From Mesorhizobium loti R88b (lineage in GTDB: Bacteria; Pseudomonadota; Alphaproteobacteria; Rhizobiales; Rhizobiaceae): 64,000 bases of DNA. The position numbers and the translations under genes are program-made. How positions within the stretch are numbered: the stretch's first letter is position 1; each line of letters starts with the position of its first letter. Below are positions 1-8,878 of the stretch, piece by piece. The stretch lies in contig NZ_CP033367.1 in assembly GCF_013170845.1 (NCBI RefSeq), positions 868,001-932,000 of the forward strand, given 5' to 3'. The notes under the pieces were generated by a model. That model saw nothing but the letters and a program-made list of their open reading frames with translations, was not told the DNA's origin and ran no database searches.

Positions 1-281
1 TCGTCGGCAAGGTCGTCGAGGTCTCGCCGCCAACCCGCCTCGTCATGACCTGGGCGAGCCCTTCGCAGGCCGCCGATCCGGCGAGCTACAGCCGGGTGAC
101 CTTCGGCATCGAGGAATACGACGCCATGGTCCGGCTGACCGTCACCCATGACGAACTCGAAGCCGGCTCCGGCATGGCAAAAGGCATCAGCCAGGGATGG
201 CCGGTTGTGCTGTCCAGCCTGAAGTCCTTGCTGGAAACCGGCAGCGGCATCGACGTTTTCGCCAAGCCGAAATCGGCCTGA
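1..281 (+). CDS. SRPBCC/AHSA1-family protein, C-terminal fragment
   Basis: The reading frame is open from the left edge, so the start lies outside the window. The visible part (about 92 residues) has the late strands and long C-terminal helix of the START-like SRPBCC fold: a segment reading GKVVEVSPPTRLVMTW, later VRLTVTHDEL, then GWPVVLSSLKSLLETG, which is the usual AHSA1 ending. Family members bind hydrophobic ligands or act as stress proteins, and many sit beside ArsR regulators. No specific substrate can be named. It is followed 16 bases later by a co-directional GFA-family gene, so the two may be cotranscribed. Confidence 0.75.
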   Translation, partial: VGKVVEVSPPTRLVMTWASPSQAADPASYSRVTFGIEEYDAMVRLTVTHDELEAGSGMAKGISQGWPVVLSSLKSLLETGSGIDVFAKPKSA

Positions 282-297
282 TCGAGGAGAGACCGAT

Positions 298-714
298 ATG
301 ACCAAACGCTATATGGGCGGCTGCGCCTGCGGCGCCATTCGCTATGAGACGAGCGGCGAGCCGATCTTCCAGAACCATTGCCAATGCCTGGATTGCCAGA
401 AGCGCGCCGGCACCGGCCACGGTTCCTACCTGACCTTCGGCCGGCGCGCCGATATGGCAATCACCGGCGAGGCGAGCACGTGGCGGGTGGCCGGCGCCAG
501 CGGCAACGAAAAGATCCATGCTTTCTGCCCGACCTGTGGAACGCCGGTCTATCTGACATTCGTCGCCATGCCGGAACTGATCGCGGTGCACGCCACCAGC
601 CTTGACGACCCCAGCGCTTTCGAGCCGCAAGTGGTCACCTACACGACATCAGCCCATGGCTGGGACACGATCGACCCCTCGCTGCAGGCATTCGAGCGAA
701 TGCCTCGGGGATAA
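298..714 (+). CDS. GFA/CENP-V domain protein (zinc-binding, glutathione-dependent formaldehyde-activating type)
   Basis: A 138-aa protein with the GFA fold zinc ligands: GGCACGAIRYE near residues 8-18, HCQCLDCQKR near 27-36, and FCPTCGTPVY near 78-87. The family coordinates two zinc ions through these cysteines. Members were first described as accelerating S-hydroxymethylglutathione formation, but most are uncharacterised, so the enzymatic role is uncertain. A GAGGAGAG ribosome-binding site precedes the ATG. It probably shares a transcript with the SRPBCC gene upstream. Length matches the family (about 120-150 aa). Confidence 0.85.
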   Translation: MTKRYMGGCACGAIRYETSGEPIFQNHCQCLDCQKRAGTGHGSYLTFGRRADMAITGEASTWRVAGASGNEKIHAFCPTCGTPVYLTFVAMPELIAVHATSLDDPSAFEPQVVTYTTSAHGWDTIDPSLQAFERMPRG

Positions 715-799
715 ATTTATGGGGAGCGGTCCAGCGGCGGCCTATGCCGCGCCAGCGCACTGGCGAGCCGAGAGGCAAAGCTCAACGCGGTCACGATGG

Positions 800-1861
800 T
801 CAGGTCGAGATCAGCCGGTTCACAGCGGTCTCGGCCATCGCATCGGCAAGCTCCAGGTCCCATTGCGACCGGCAGTAGGCGCGGAAATCGAAGCAGGGCA
901 GGCCGGGACAGACCTCGAACTCGATCAGGTGGACCGTGTCGTCGGCCTCGACCCGCAGGTCGACGGAGAACACGTCGCGCAAACCAAGGCCGCTGATCAG
1001 CTGGCTTGCGATCGCCCTGATCCTGACGTCCGCGATCGGTTGGGCATCGGCAACCGCGACGAGTTCCGGTTCGACATACTGTCCTGCCGCCTTCGCCGCC
1101 TCGCCCGTTTCGCCGTAGAGCGCCATACTGTCGGCCATGGTCTGGAAATCGGCACCTGAATCGACAAAGGCCACACCAAGCGCCTCGACACCCACTTGCG
1201 GCGTCAGTCCGAGGAAGCTGGCACGCACGTTGCGGCCGGCGACATAAGGCTGGACGACGACATCGTCGCGATAGGCGGCGAAGACGCGCCGGCTAAGCTC
1301 CAGCGCGTGGGCGAGATCAGCCACGCGTGAATCCGGCCAGATGCCGATCTTGGCCCCGAGCCGGTTGGGCTTGACGAACCAGCCGGCGGCGGAAGCCGGC
1401 GGCTCGACCAGCCATTTGCCATTGCGGGCAAGACCGGCCTGCGGCACCGGCAGTCCGAGAGCGCCAAGCACGGCGCCGGAGCGGAACTTGTCCTGGCAGA
1501 GCGCGAACAGTGAATCATCGGCGCCGATCGTCCTCAACCCCTTGAGCCGGGCCAGCGCTGGTGCCGTGCCGCCGCGGAAATAGGCGATGCCGTCGGACAG
1601 CGTCCAGATCAGCGTCTTCCGCGGATCCTCGCCTTCCAGCACGTCGGCGACATCGTCGAGCGCCACCGGCGCAAAGGCGAGACCCCGCGCCTCGCAGGCG
1701 GCGGCAAGCGCATCAAACTCGAGAGCCAGATCGGTCGACTGCGCCAGATAGGACGAGATTTCGGTGGCGCGCTGCTGAGGATAACCGTCCGATATCAGGC
1801 GGTCGAAGCAAGCCTTTTCCGGCTCGTAGACAAGGATCAGCTTTGGGTTGCGGCTCGACAT
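800..1861 (-). CDS. ATP-grasp domain protein, D-Ala-D-Ala-ligase-like
   Basis: A 353-aa protein. The N-terminal half is a pre-ATP-grasp alpha/beta domain. The middle has GWFVKPNRLGAKIG (ATP-binding lysine strand), and the end has HLIEFEVCPGLPCFDF, which matches the metal-binding strand of ATP-grasp ligases (E..E.pG.p). Such enzymes join a carboxylate to an amine through an acyl phosphate. The substrate is unknown. It lies between the convergent GFA gene and the sugar operon, 126 bases downstream of the latter on the same strand. Two further ATP-grasp proteins occur near 51.7-53.8 kb, but they are not close relatives by eye. Confidence 0.7.
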   Translation of the reverse strand: MSSRNPKLILVYEPEKACFDRLISDGYPQQRATEISSYLAQSTDLALEFDALAAACEARGLAFAPVALDDVADVLEGEDPRKTLIWTLSDGIAYFRGGTAPALARLKGLRTIGADDSLFALCQDKFRSGAVLGALGLPVPQAGLARNGKWLVEPPASAAGWFVKPNRLGAKIGIWPDSRVADLAHALELSRRVFAAYRDDVVVQPYVAGRNVRASFLGLTPQVGVEALGVAFVDSGADFQTMADSMALYGETGEAAKAAGQYVEPELVAVADAQPIADVRIRAIASQLISGLGLRDVFSVDLRVEADDTVHLIEFEVCPGLPCFDFRAYCRSQWDLELADAMAETAVNRLIST

Positions 1862-1987
1862 GAGATGAACGGTTCCCGGCGGTGCGATCGCCTACCATCG
1901 CACGGTAGACGCAAACGGCTTTCGCGAAACCGACCCGAGCCGGGCGCTTGGGTGACAGCACCGCTGTGAATACCGATCGCCAGTCGC

Positions 1988-2866
1988 TCAGGCGATCAGC
2001 ACACGCGGTTCGAAGCGGCCATTGACGGGAATGTCGATGAGGAAGGTCATGCCCGCTTGCGGGTCGAGCTTGCGCTGCTTGTCATCCTTGCCTTTCCAGG
2101 CCGAGGTCACCGCCAGCCGGTCGGCCTTGGCGCCGACAAAGGCCGGGCAGGACGCCTGCGTCACCGGCATGGAAATCTCGCGCAGCAATGTGCCATCGGG
2201 CGAATAGGCCTTCACCGCCTTGCCGCCCCAGACAGCGTTCCAAAGCACGCCATCACGGTCGACGACGGAGCCGTCGACGTAGCCCTTTGAAGAACGATGG
2301 TCGACAAAGACTTTCGGCTCGCCAACCGGTAGGCCCGTCGCCGGATCGCAGGCGGTACGCATCAAAAGGCCGGTCGCGGTGTCGGTGTAATAGGCGATCG
2401 TGCCGTCTTGCGAAAAACAGATCGAATTCGACACGGTGATGCCGGTGTAGAGCGTGCGCAGCTCGCCCTTGAAGAACCAGTAGATCGAGCCCGCGCCCTT
2501 GCTCTCGTCCTTGGCCATCGTGCCGACCCAGAAGGCACCGCAGGGATGGACGCGGGAATCATTGGAGCGGGTGATCGGATTGTCGGCCTCGATCGGCGTA
2601 TGCAGCGTCATCTTGCCGGTCGCGACATCGCGGACAAAAAGCCCGGTCTCGGTGGCGATCAGCTGGCGATGATCGTCGATAATGGCGATGGCGCTCGCCA
2701 TCTGGCCAAGCTCGTGAATTTTCAACGGACCGCCGGCCACCGGTTTTTCCAAAAGCTTGCCGTTGACGATGTCGAACCAGAACAGCGCATCGGTGGCGGG
2801 ATCGTAGCTCGGCCCCTCGCCGAGCTGGCAGACATGGTCGGAAAAAACCGAAACCTCGCTCATCAT
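1988..2866 (-). CDS. SMP-30/gluconolactonase (LRE) family sugar lactonase
   Basis: A 292-aa beta-propeller lactonase. Signature stretches are LGEGPSYDPATDALFWFDI near the start, NDSRVHPCGAFWVGTM in the middle, and YVDGSVVDRDGVLWNAVWGG, which holds the conserved metal-site Asp and the propeller turn. SMP-30 enzymes hydrolyse aldonolactones to aldonic acids. The ATG overlaps the dgoA stop (ATGA), so translation is coupled. As last gene of the SDR-dgoK-dgoA-lactonase operon, it most likely opens a galactonolactone-type lactone made by the SDR dehydrogenase. The exact sugar is an inference from dgoA/dgoK. Confidence 0.88.
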   Translation of the reverse strand: MMSEVSVFSDHVCQLGEGPSYDPATDALFWFDIVNGKLLEKPVAGGPLKIHELGQMASAIAIIDDHRQLIATETGLFVRDVATGKMTLHTPIEADNPITRSNDSRVHPCGAFWVGTMAKDESKGAGSIYWFFKGELRTLYTGITVSNSICFSQDGTIAYYTDTATGLLMRTACDPATGLPVGEPKVFVDHRSSKGYVDGSVVDRDGVLWNAVWGGKAVKAYSPDGTLLREISMPVTQASCPAFVGAKADRLAVTSAWKGKDDKQRKLDPQAGMTFLIDIPVNGRFEPRVLIA

Positions 2867-3501
2867 GCGTCTCCGAAGACCACATCCCAGGCAGCGACAG
2901 CGGCGTGCGCCCGCGCGGCCACTTCGTCGACGCTCATGCCGGGCTTGAACAGGCTGGAGCCAAGGCCGAAGACCGTAACGCCCACCGCCTTGTAGCCGGC
3001 AAAGTCCTTTTCCGAAACGCCGCCGACCGCGCCGACGAGCGTCTGCGCCGGCAGCACCGCCCGGATGGCGGAAATGCCTGATGCACCGAGCGCGCTGGCC
3101 GGAAAGAATTTCAGCGCCGAAGCGCCGAGCCGGATGGCCTGGAACGCCTCTGTCGGCGTGAACACGCCGGGCATGGTGACCATGCCGTAATGCCTGGCGC
3201 GTGCCATCACCTCGGCGTCGATGTTGGGGCTGACCAGAAGCCGGCCGCCGGCCTGGTGCAGGCCGTCGACATCGGCCGCCGTCAGCACCGTGCCGGCGCC
3301 GACCAAGGCCGACTTCGGCAGCACTTGGACAATCCTGGCGATCGACGAGAAAGGCTGGGGCGAGTTGAGCGGCACTTCGATCGCCTCGATGCCGGCATCG
3401 AACACCGCCTGCCCCATGGCAATCGCTTCAGTGGCTTTCAGGCCGCGCAGGATGGCGACCAGCCCGCGCTTGAGTTTTGGAAAGGCTGCGGTCTCGGTCA
3501 T
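2863..3501 (-). CDS. dgoA: 2-dehydro-3-deoxy-6-phosphogalactonate aldolase
   Basis: A 212-aa KDPG/KDPGal-type class I aldolase. Characteristic segments are LVAILRGLKATEAIAMGQAVFDAGIEAIEVPLNSP (substrate pocket), LVGAGTVLTAADV and the Schiff-base region LLVSPNID and FTPTEAFQAIRLGASALKFFPASALG, whose lysine (LKFFPA) is the expected catalytic residue. It cleaves 2-keto-3-deoxy-6-phosphogalactonate to pyruvate and glyceraldehyde 3-phosphate. The gene starts 2 bases after dgoK and overlaps the lactonase by 4 bases. Choice of the galactonate isozyme over KDPG aldolase (eda) relies on the adjacent dgoK. Confidence 0.9.
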   Translation of the reverse strand: MTETAAFPKLKRGLVAILRGLKATEAIAMGQAVFDAGIEAIEVPLNSPQPFSSIARIVQVLPKSALVGAGTVLTAADVDGLHQAGGRLLVSPNIDAEVMARARHYGMVTMPGVFTPTEAFQAIRLGASALKFFPASALGASGISAIRAVLPAQTLVGAVGGVSEKDFAGYKAVGVTVFGLGSSLFKPGMSVDEVAARAHAAVAAWDVVFGDA

Positions 3502-3503
3502 GC

Positions 3504-4442
3504 CTAGGCTCCGGTTCTGGCGATCATGCCGTTTTCGCGCGCGGCTTCGATGAGGCCGGCGCGCACCGCTTCATCCGCATCGACGGTGCGGAAGGCAAGC
3601 CCTGCAAGGTCGAGGGCGGCCTGGTAGAGCATAGCGAGCGCGCCGGAAGCAATCAGCACGACCGGCGCGTCGCCTGCGCCAAAGCGGCGCTTCGCCGAGG
3701 CGATCTCGCCGCCGATCAAAAGCCCGGACAGACAGGCCGCCGCATCCTCCGATTTCAGGTCCTGCAAGAGCCCGGCGGCGCGGATGGCAAACAGCTTCGA
3801 GGTGACATCGCCGCCCTCGCCAAGCGCCCGTTCGCACCATTGCCGGAAGAATGGACTGTCCGCGGTGACCGCAGCCGGATGCTCGCCCAGAGAATGTTTG
3901 AGGATCGAATGCGCGGCCAGTACCGAAAACAATTCGCCGGTCGGCCAGGTGCCGAAACCGGCAACCGCGCCATCCTCGACCAGCACCCATTTCGAATGCG
4001 TGCCCGGCATGCAGGCGAGATGTCGCCCCTTTGCCGGCAAACCAGCACCGGCAAGCTGTGTTTCCTCGCCGCGCATGACATCGGGCGCATCGGTCAGGCG
4101 CTGGGCGAGGCCCGGCACGATGCGGATGTCGCGTTTCTGATCAGCCACCCGGGCGGCACCGCCGAGGATGGCACTGAGCGGCGCCGGCACGGTCACATAG
4201 GGAGCCTCGATCCAGCCCTGACGAGAGCCGGCCATGCCGCAGATGATGACGGGCAGCGTGTCAGGCGCGCCCATGGCGGCCAAATGGCCTTCCAGCACGT
4301 TCGAAAAGCCTTTTTCGCGCGCGGTGATCAGGCCGTCGTCGCCGCGGCGTTCGGCAAGCACCTTGCCGCTGCCATCGATCAGCCATGCCCGGAGCCGGGT
4401 CGTTCCCCAATCGAGCGCCGCTACCGCCGGAACCGAACTCAC
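3504..4442 (-). CDS. dgoK: 2-dehydro-3-deoxygalactonokinase
   Basis: A 312-aa sugar kinase of the DgoK family, recognised from ALDWGTTRLRAWLIDGSGKVL at the N terminus, a later VIICGMAGSRQGWIEAPY, and MPGTHSKWVLVEDG. It phosphorylates 2-keto-3-deoxygalactonate to give the DgoA substrate. I placed the start at a GTG (4440-4442) that overlaps the SDR stop as GTGA. The open frame continues about 38 codons further upstream, but that part lies inside the SDR gene and has no family similarity. Length then matches the family (about 300 aa). Confidence 0.9.
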   Translation of the reverse strand: MSSVPAVAALDWGTTRLRAWLIDGSGKVLAERRGDDGLITAREKGFSNVLEGHLAAMGAPDTLPVIICGMAGSRQGWIEAPYVTVPAPLSAILGGAARVADQKRDIRIVPGLAQRLTDAPDVMRGEETQLAGAGLPAKGRHLACMPGTHSKWVLVEDGAVAGFGTWPTGELFSVLAAHSILKHSLGEHPAAVTADSPFFRQWCERALGEGGDVTSKLFAIRAAGLLQDLKSEDAAACLSGLLIGGEIASAKRRFGAGDAPVVLIASGALAMLYQAALDLAGLAFRTVDADEAVRAGLIEAARENGMIARTGA

Positions 4443-5206
4443 AGGAAGCCTCCGTCGACAACAAGCATTTGCGCGGTCAGCATGCGCGAGGCATCCGAGG
4501 CCAGGAACAGCACCGTGCCAACCATGTCGTCCGGCCGCATGACCTCCTTGATGCATTGCTTGGCGACATGGGCCTCAAGCGCCCCTTCGGTCACCCAGCG
4601 TTCCTGCTGCCGTTCGGTGATCACCCAGCCGGGCGCGACGGCGTTGACGCGGATGCGGTCGGGCCCAAGCTTGCCGGCCAGCCCCTTGGTCAGGCCCAGG
4701 ATACCCGCCTTGGCGGCAGTGTAGGCCGGCATGTCAGGGTGGTTGATGAGGTAGGATGTTGAGGTGAAATTAATGATCGAGCCGCCGCCGGCTCGCTTCA
4801 TGCCCGGCGCCACCGCCTGCGCGGTGAAGAAATGTGGCCGCAGATTGATCGCCTGGTTGTTGTCCCAGAACTCCACGGTGACATCCTCGACGGCGTGGCG
4901 TTCGTCCCAGGCGGCATTGTTGATGAGCACCGTGACATCGCCATGCGCCTCGGCCGCCTTGGCCGCCGACGCCCGCAGCGCCTCGATGTCGCGCAGATCG
5001 GTCTTGAGGTAGAGCGGCCGCCTCTTGAAGTCTCTCTCTATGCGGTCGGCAAGCAGCGCGCTCGGGCCGTCGGCGATGTCGATGAAGGCGACATTGGCGC
5101 CCTGGCGGACAAAGCCCTCGGTCAGGGCCGCGCCGATCCCGGATCCGCCACCGGTGATCAGCACCGAGGCCCCCTTGAGGTCGGCAAAATCCGCCGATGG
5201 CATCAT
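4439..5206 (-). CDS. SDR-family NAD(P)-dependent dehydrogenase (first gene of dgo-type operon)
   Basis: A 255-aa classical short-chain dehydrogenase: TGGGSGIG cofactor motif near residue 20, NNAAWDE strand, catalytic Ser in FTSTSYL, and the YTAAK catalytic pair. The start is set by GGAGAG six bases before the ATG at 5204-5206. The frame stays open for 230 more codons upstream, but the added residues are Arg/Pro-rich noise. In this operon the likely reaction is oxidation of an aldose such as D-galactose to its lactone, which the SMP-30 enzyme then opens. SDR sequence alone does not fix the sugar. Confidence 0.88.
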   Translation of the reverse strand: MMPSADFADLKGASVLITGGGSGIGAALTEGFVRQGANVAFIDIADGPSALLADRIERDFKRRPLYLKTDLRDIEALRASAAKAAEAHGDVTVLINNAAWDERHAVEDVTVEFWDNNQAINLRPHFFTAQAVAPGMKRAGGGSIINFTSTSYLINHPDMPAYTAAKAGILGLTKGLAGKLGPDRIRVNAVAPGWVITERQQERWVTEGALEAHVAKQCIKEVMRPDDMVGTVLFLASDASRMLTAQMLVVDGGFL

Positions 5207-5361
5207 ATTGTTCTCTCCGCACTTAACCGGCGCGCATCCTAGCCAGAGAAGCCGCACGGGCAAGGGCGAAACGTCGGATTTGCCGGCATATGTCAGACAA
5301 AACGACAATGCGCCGCACCGGGCGCAAAGTCGCGATGGTGGACAGAAGTCGAGATCGCCGG

Positions 5362-6711
5362 TCAGATCGCCTTGGCGCGCAGCGCACCACGGAAGGTATC
5401 GCGGAGATAGCCGAGCGTGGCGTCGGCATCGACCGGCTTGCCGAACAGATAGCCCTGCCCGCCGGCGCAGCCGAACTGGACCAGGCGGTCGGCCTGCGCT
5501 TCCTCTTCGATGCCTTCGGCGACCACATCCATGCCCAGCCCCTCGCACATGGCAAGGATGGCGCGGATGATGTGTTCGGACGGCCGGTCGTCGAGAATGG
5601 AGGAGACGAAGGCGCGGTCGATCTTGAGCTTGTCGAAATGGAATTCGCGCAGGCGGCCGAGCGAGGACTGGCCGGTGCCGAAATCGTCGAGCGAGACGCG
5701 GATGCCGACGCGGCGCAGGTCCTCGACGATCTGCGCCGCCGAGGCCGGGTCGTTCATCAGGCCGGTTTCGGTGATCTCGATCTCGAGGCGGCGCGGATCG
5801 AAGCCGGTGCGATCGAGGATCGCCAGTATGTGCAGGCCGGTGTTCTGGTCGACGAGCTGCGAGGGCGACAGGTTGAACGACAGGAACAGGTCCTTCGGCC
5901 AACTCCTGGCGGCCTCGGTCGCCTTGCGCAGCACCAGCTGCGACAGCGGGCCGATGATGCCGCGCTCCTCGGCGATGGGAATGAACACCGTCGGCGGCAC
6001 CGCGCCGAGGTCGCGATCGGTCCAGCGCGCCAGCGTCTCGAAGCCGATGGTGCGGCGGGTGTTGAGATCGACAATCGGCTGGAAATGCGGCTCAACCTCG
6101 CCGGCGGAGACGGCGCGGCGCAGCGCCTGCTCGATGCGGGTGACGCGCTTGGCCGCCTCTTCCATCTCGCGTGTATAGACGACGACCCGGCCCCGGCCGG
6201 AACGCTTGGCGTGGTAGAGCGCCGTCTCGGCCTTGTTGACGAGGATTTCGGTGGTCTCGTCGCCGGAATAAAACAGCGAGCAGCCGACCGAGGCCGACAG
6301 CCTGGCGGTGCGCTCGCCGACATCGTAAGGCGCCGACAGTATCTCGATCAGCATGCGGGATTTTTCCGCCGCCGCCTCTTCCGAGAAAACCAGCGGATAG
6401 AGGAAGGCGAATTCGTCCGCGCCGATGCGGCAGACCGTCGAATGGCCGTCCATCGAGGCGCGCAGCCGCATCGCGACCTGAATCAGGATATCGTCGCCTG
6501 CCTTGTGGCCGAACAGATCGTTGATCGGCTTGAAGCCGTCGAGGTCGAGAATGCCCACTGTGAAGGGTGCGGGATCGTCGGCACGGTCGCTGATCAGGCG
6601 ATCGACCTTGTCGAAGAAGCGGCGATGGTTGCCAAGCCCGGTCAACGGATCTGTAAATGCCAGATCCGTGCTCTCCCTGTTTGCCTGACCGGTGCCAAAC
6701 GAAGTTTGCAT
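5362..6711 (-). CDS. GGDEF-EAL domain protein (c-di-GMP turnover)
   Basis: A 449-aa cytoplasmic protein without membrane segments. Residues about 20-175 form a GGDEF domain (DPLTGLGNHRRF), but its active loop reads RIGADEF instead of GGDEF, which may reduce or abolish cyclase activity. Residues about 195-440 form an EAL domain: FETLARW in the EAL position, FNLSPSQL, EITETGL, the metal-binding DDFGTG, KIDRAFV and GYLFGKPV. The phosphodiesterase residues appear complete, so net c-di-GMP degradation is likely. There is no sensory domain. The start has an AGGGAC site upstream. It appears monocistronic. Confidence 0.9.
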   Translation of the reverse strand: MQTSFGTGQANRESTDLAFTDPLTGLGNHRRFFDKVDRLISDRADDPAPFTVGILDLDGFKPINDLFGHKAGDDILIQVAMRLRASMDGHSTVCRIGADEFAFLYPLVFSEEAAAEKSRMLIEILSAPYDVGERTARLSASVGCSLFYSGDETTEILVNKAETALYHAKRSGRGRVVVYTREMEEAAKRVTRIEQALRRAVSAGEVEPHFQPIVDLNTRRTIGFETLARWTDRDLGAVPPTVFIPIAEERGIIGPLSQLVLRKATEAARSWPKDLFLSFNLSPSQLVDQNTGLHILAILDRTGFDPRRLEIEITETGLMNDPASAAQIVEDLRRVGIRVSLDDFGTGQSSLGRLREFHFDKLKIDRAFVSSILDDRPSEHIIRAILAMCEGLGMDVVAEGIEEEAQADRLVQFGCAGGQGYLFGKPVDADATLGYLRDTFRGALRAKAI

Positions 6712-6803
6712 CGGTGTCCCTGTTTTTTACGTCGAAATTTATTTTCGAGACTGGCAGCAAACCCTTTAGGAAACGTATCCCGAAAATCGATTTTTCGCGG
6801 CTA

Positions 6804-6851
6804 AAGCATGATCCCGAAGAATGGTATCCGTTTTGCTAAAAAACCATGCTT
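6804..6851. repeat. Palindromic intergenic element, GGTTTT-core family (diverged copy)
   Basis: An imperfect palindrome whose outer arms are AAGCATG and CATGCTT, with an internal ATCCCGAAGAATGG and CCGTTTTG that match the central part of the other copies in this window (10254, 42954, 54789, 58736). It lies in the gap upstream of the GGDEF-EAL gene. Confidence 0.6.
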
Positions 6852-6921
6852 GGCTGAACGTCAGATGCTCTGGGGACACCCGCCGAAAATCTGCATCAAG
6901 CCTTTGTCTTCGCGCGGATAT

Positions 6922-8715
6922 TCAGCCGCTGGACTTGACGCGGTAGAGCTCCAGCGGGGCGCCACGGGTCTCCGCCACCGGCTCCAGCCAGTCCGGCACG
7001 TTGCCGCGCATCAACCCGGCGAGGAAGCCGTCCGGTGCCTTGGCCGCGAACAGCCGGCTTTCCGGGTTGTCGCGGCAGAGCGCGACAAGGCCGACATGGT
7101 GGCTTTCGACGATGGCTTTCGCGTCGGCGGCCGAACCCAGCAAAGCATCGAACACGAGCAGATTTCCGGCGACGTTGCGATGGTAGGGTCCGGCAAACAC
7201 GCGATGACCGGTGAAGGCGAGGATCGGCGAGCCGAGATTGGAGATGGCAAGCACCGTGGTGGGGGCCATCCGGCCGAGTGCGGCGAACGATGCCTTGCTG
7301 TTGCAGGGTGCATCGATGCTGGCGTCCTGGACAGGTGCGCCGGCCTCGAAAGCGTTCGATGCGGCCTCAGCGGCGCCCGACCAGATTGCATTGACCGAGA
7401 TCAACCAGGCCGCGGCCATCCTGAGCACCGAACCGCTGGACGGGCTGGTCTCGGCCCGCTGCCGCCATTTGGCGATCCAGGCCGAAAGCGGGATCACCGC
7501 AAAGGCTATGGAGAAGGTCGAGCCGCGCACTTCCCAGGCGCTGACCAGGACCGCCACCACCAGCAGCGCGCCGACGAGGCTGTCTTGCCGGCGCCAGCCG
7601 CCATGGCTGAAGTGAAGCGCCATCAGGATGATCGCCACCAATGGCGTGGCAAAGCGCGCCACCGCTCTTGCCGGATCGTCGGAGACAAGCTGGACGATCG
7701 ACTGCGCCTCCTCGATATAGCCGAGCCACATCTGCTGCAGACGCGGGTCGAGATGGGCATAGGGCGCCGCCAGGCATTGCGGAAACAGCAGCACGACGAC
7801 GAGAGCGAGTGCCGCGGCAAGCAGGCCAAGCGAGATCAGGCGCCGGGCAGCCGTCGCGTTGGCGGCTTTCCATGAAGTGATGATCGCCAGTCCAGCGCCG
7901 GCCAGCCCGGTGACGGCGAACTGCACGACCGAGAACGTGTCGCACTGGGCCTGGCCCCAGGACGAGACCGGGATGGTGGTGACGAAGACGACAGCCGAAA
8001 CGCCGGCGACCCCCAGTCCGAAATCCCTGGCGATCAGCCTTTCGCCGTCACCCCTGGCGAGAAACAGTAGGGCGACGATAGCGCCCAGGGTTCCCGCATA
8101 GGGAGCGCTTTCCATGCCTATCGCGAGCGTCAGCGTGGCGCAGATACCGGCGACAAAGGGAGCCCACCGGTGCGTAGGCGCCTCGAGCAGCAGAGCGAGG
8201 CTCGCCAGCGTCAGCATCAGCTGGACATTGTGATGATCGAGCGCTCCGGGCGAGAAAATCCCGATGTAATACAGGGCAGCACTTCCAACGACGGCAGCGG
8301 GCAGCACGGCATGCGCGCCGGCGAATGCGCGCGCGGCGCGGATGATGAAAAAGATCGCAAGCCAGAATTGCAGGGCAGGCCAGAATATCTGCACGATCTG
8401 TTCGGCCAGGGCGGTGCTGCCCGTCAGCGCCGATACTGCAAGCATGGCAAGCGCCAGCGGTGCGTCCAGCAGCCGCGACCAGTGCATGATGAAGCCGCCT
8501 GCCAGCCCCATCCGGTACTGGTGCAGATCGAACCAGCCCTGGCCGCCCATGAGGTCGCGGACCTGGACCAGTTGCAGCAGGCTGTCATTGTCACCAGCCG
8601 GATTGGCCAGTTGCGGGAACCCGGCATGGGCATTGAGCGCCAGCAGCAACAAGGCGGCAAGCAGCGCGAACGCGATATCGGACTTCCCTGAGGAAGTTCC
8701 CCTTGCTGTGCCCAT
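6922..8715 (-). CDS. Polytopic membrane protein, GT-C-like (oligosaccharyl/mannosyl transferase-type)
   Basis: A 597-aa protein with a long hydrophobic N-terminal two thirds (about 10-12 predicted membrane segments from residue 15 to about 430) and a soluble C-terminal region of about 150 residues. After the first membrane helix comes a loop with PAGDNDSLLQLVQVRDLMGG and WFDLHQYRMG. An acidic DxD/DND motif in the first extracytoplasmic loop is typical of GT-C glycosyltransferases that use polyprenyl-linked sugars. Its neighbour, divergently transcribed, is a GT2-GtrA pair, which supports a role in lipid-linked sugar transfer. The specific activity is not known. Confidence 0.6.
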   Translation of the reverse strand: MGTARGTSSGKSDIAFALLAALLLLALNAHAGFPQLANPAGDNDSLLQLVQVRDLMGGQGWFDLHQYRMGLAGGFIMHWSRLLDAPLALAMLAVSALTGSTALAEQIVQIFWPALQFWLAIFFIIRAARAFAGAHAVLPAAVVGSAALYYIGIFSPGALDHHNVQLMLTLASLALLLEAPTHRWAPFVAGICATLTLAIGMESAPYAGTLGAIVALLFLARGDGERLIARDFGLGVAGVSAVVFVTTIPVSSWGQAQCDTFSVVQFAVTGLAGAGLAIITSWKAANATAARRLISLGLLAAALALVVVLLFPQCLAAPYAHLDPRLQQMWLGYIEEAQSIVQLVSDDPARAVARFATPLVAIILMALHFSHGGWRRQDSLVGALLVVAVLVSAWEVRGSTFSIAFAVIPLSAWIAKWRQRAETSPSSGSVLRMAAAWLISVNAIWSGAAEAASNAFEAGAPVQDASIDAPCNSKASFAALGRMAPTTVLAISNLGSPILAFTGHRVFAGPYHRNVAGNLLVFDALLGSAADAKAIVESHHVGLVALCRDNPESRLFAAKAPDGFLAGLMRGNVPDWLEPVAETRGAPLELYRVKSSG

Positions 8716-8878
8716 CCCGATCGCCCTTGGCGGGAATGCCGGGCCTTATCAGACCAATCGGCACTCATGAAGTCGGTCTTAAACCTAGCCTTAACGGCTT
8801 CAATAAATAGTAAAACCGCCTGAACGGGGCCGGTTTCCGGCGTGCGACCTGTGGTCGACAAGGCATTCGGAGACGAAA

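Noticed and set aside
5207..5902. N-terminal extension of the SDR frame
   Set aside because: The extension is Arg/Pro-rich and overlaps the GGDEF-EAL gene. The ATG at 5206 has a good ribosome-binding site.
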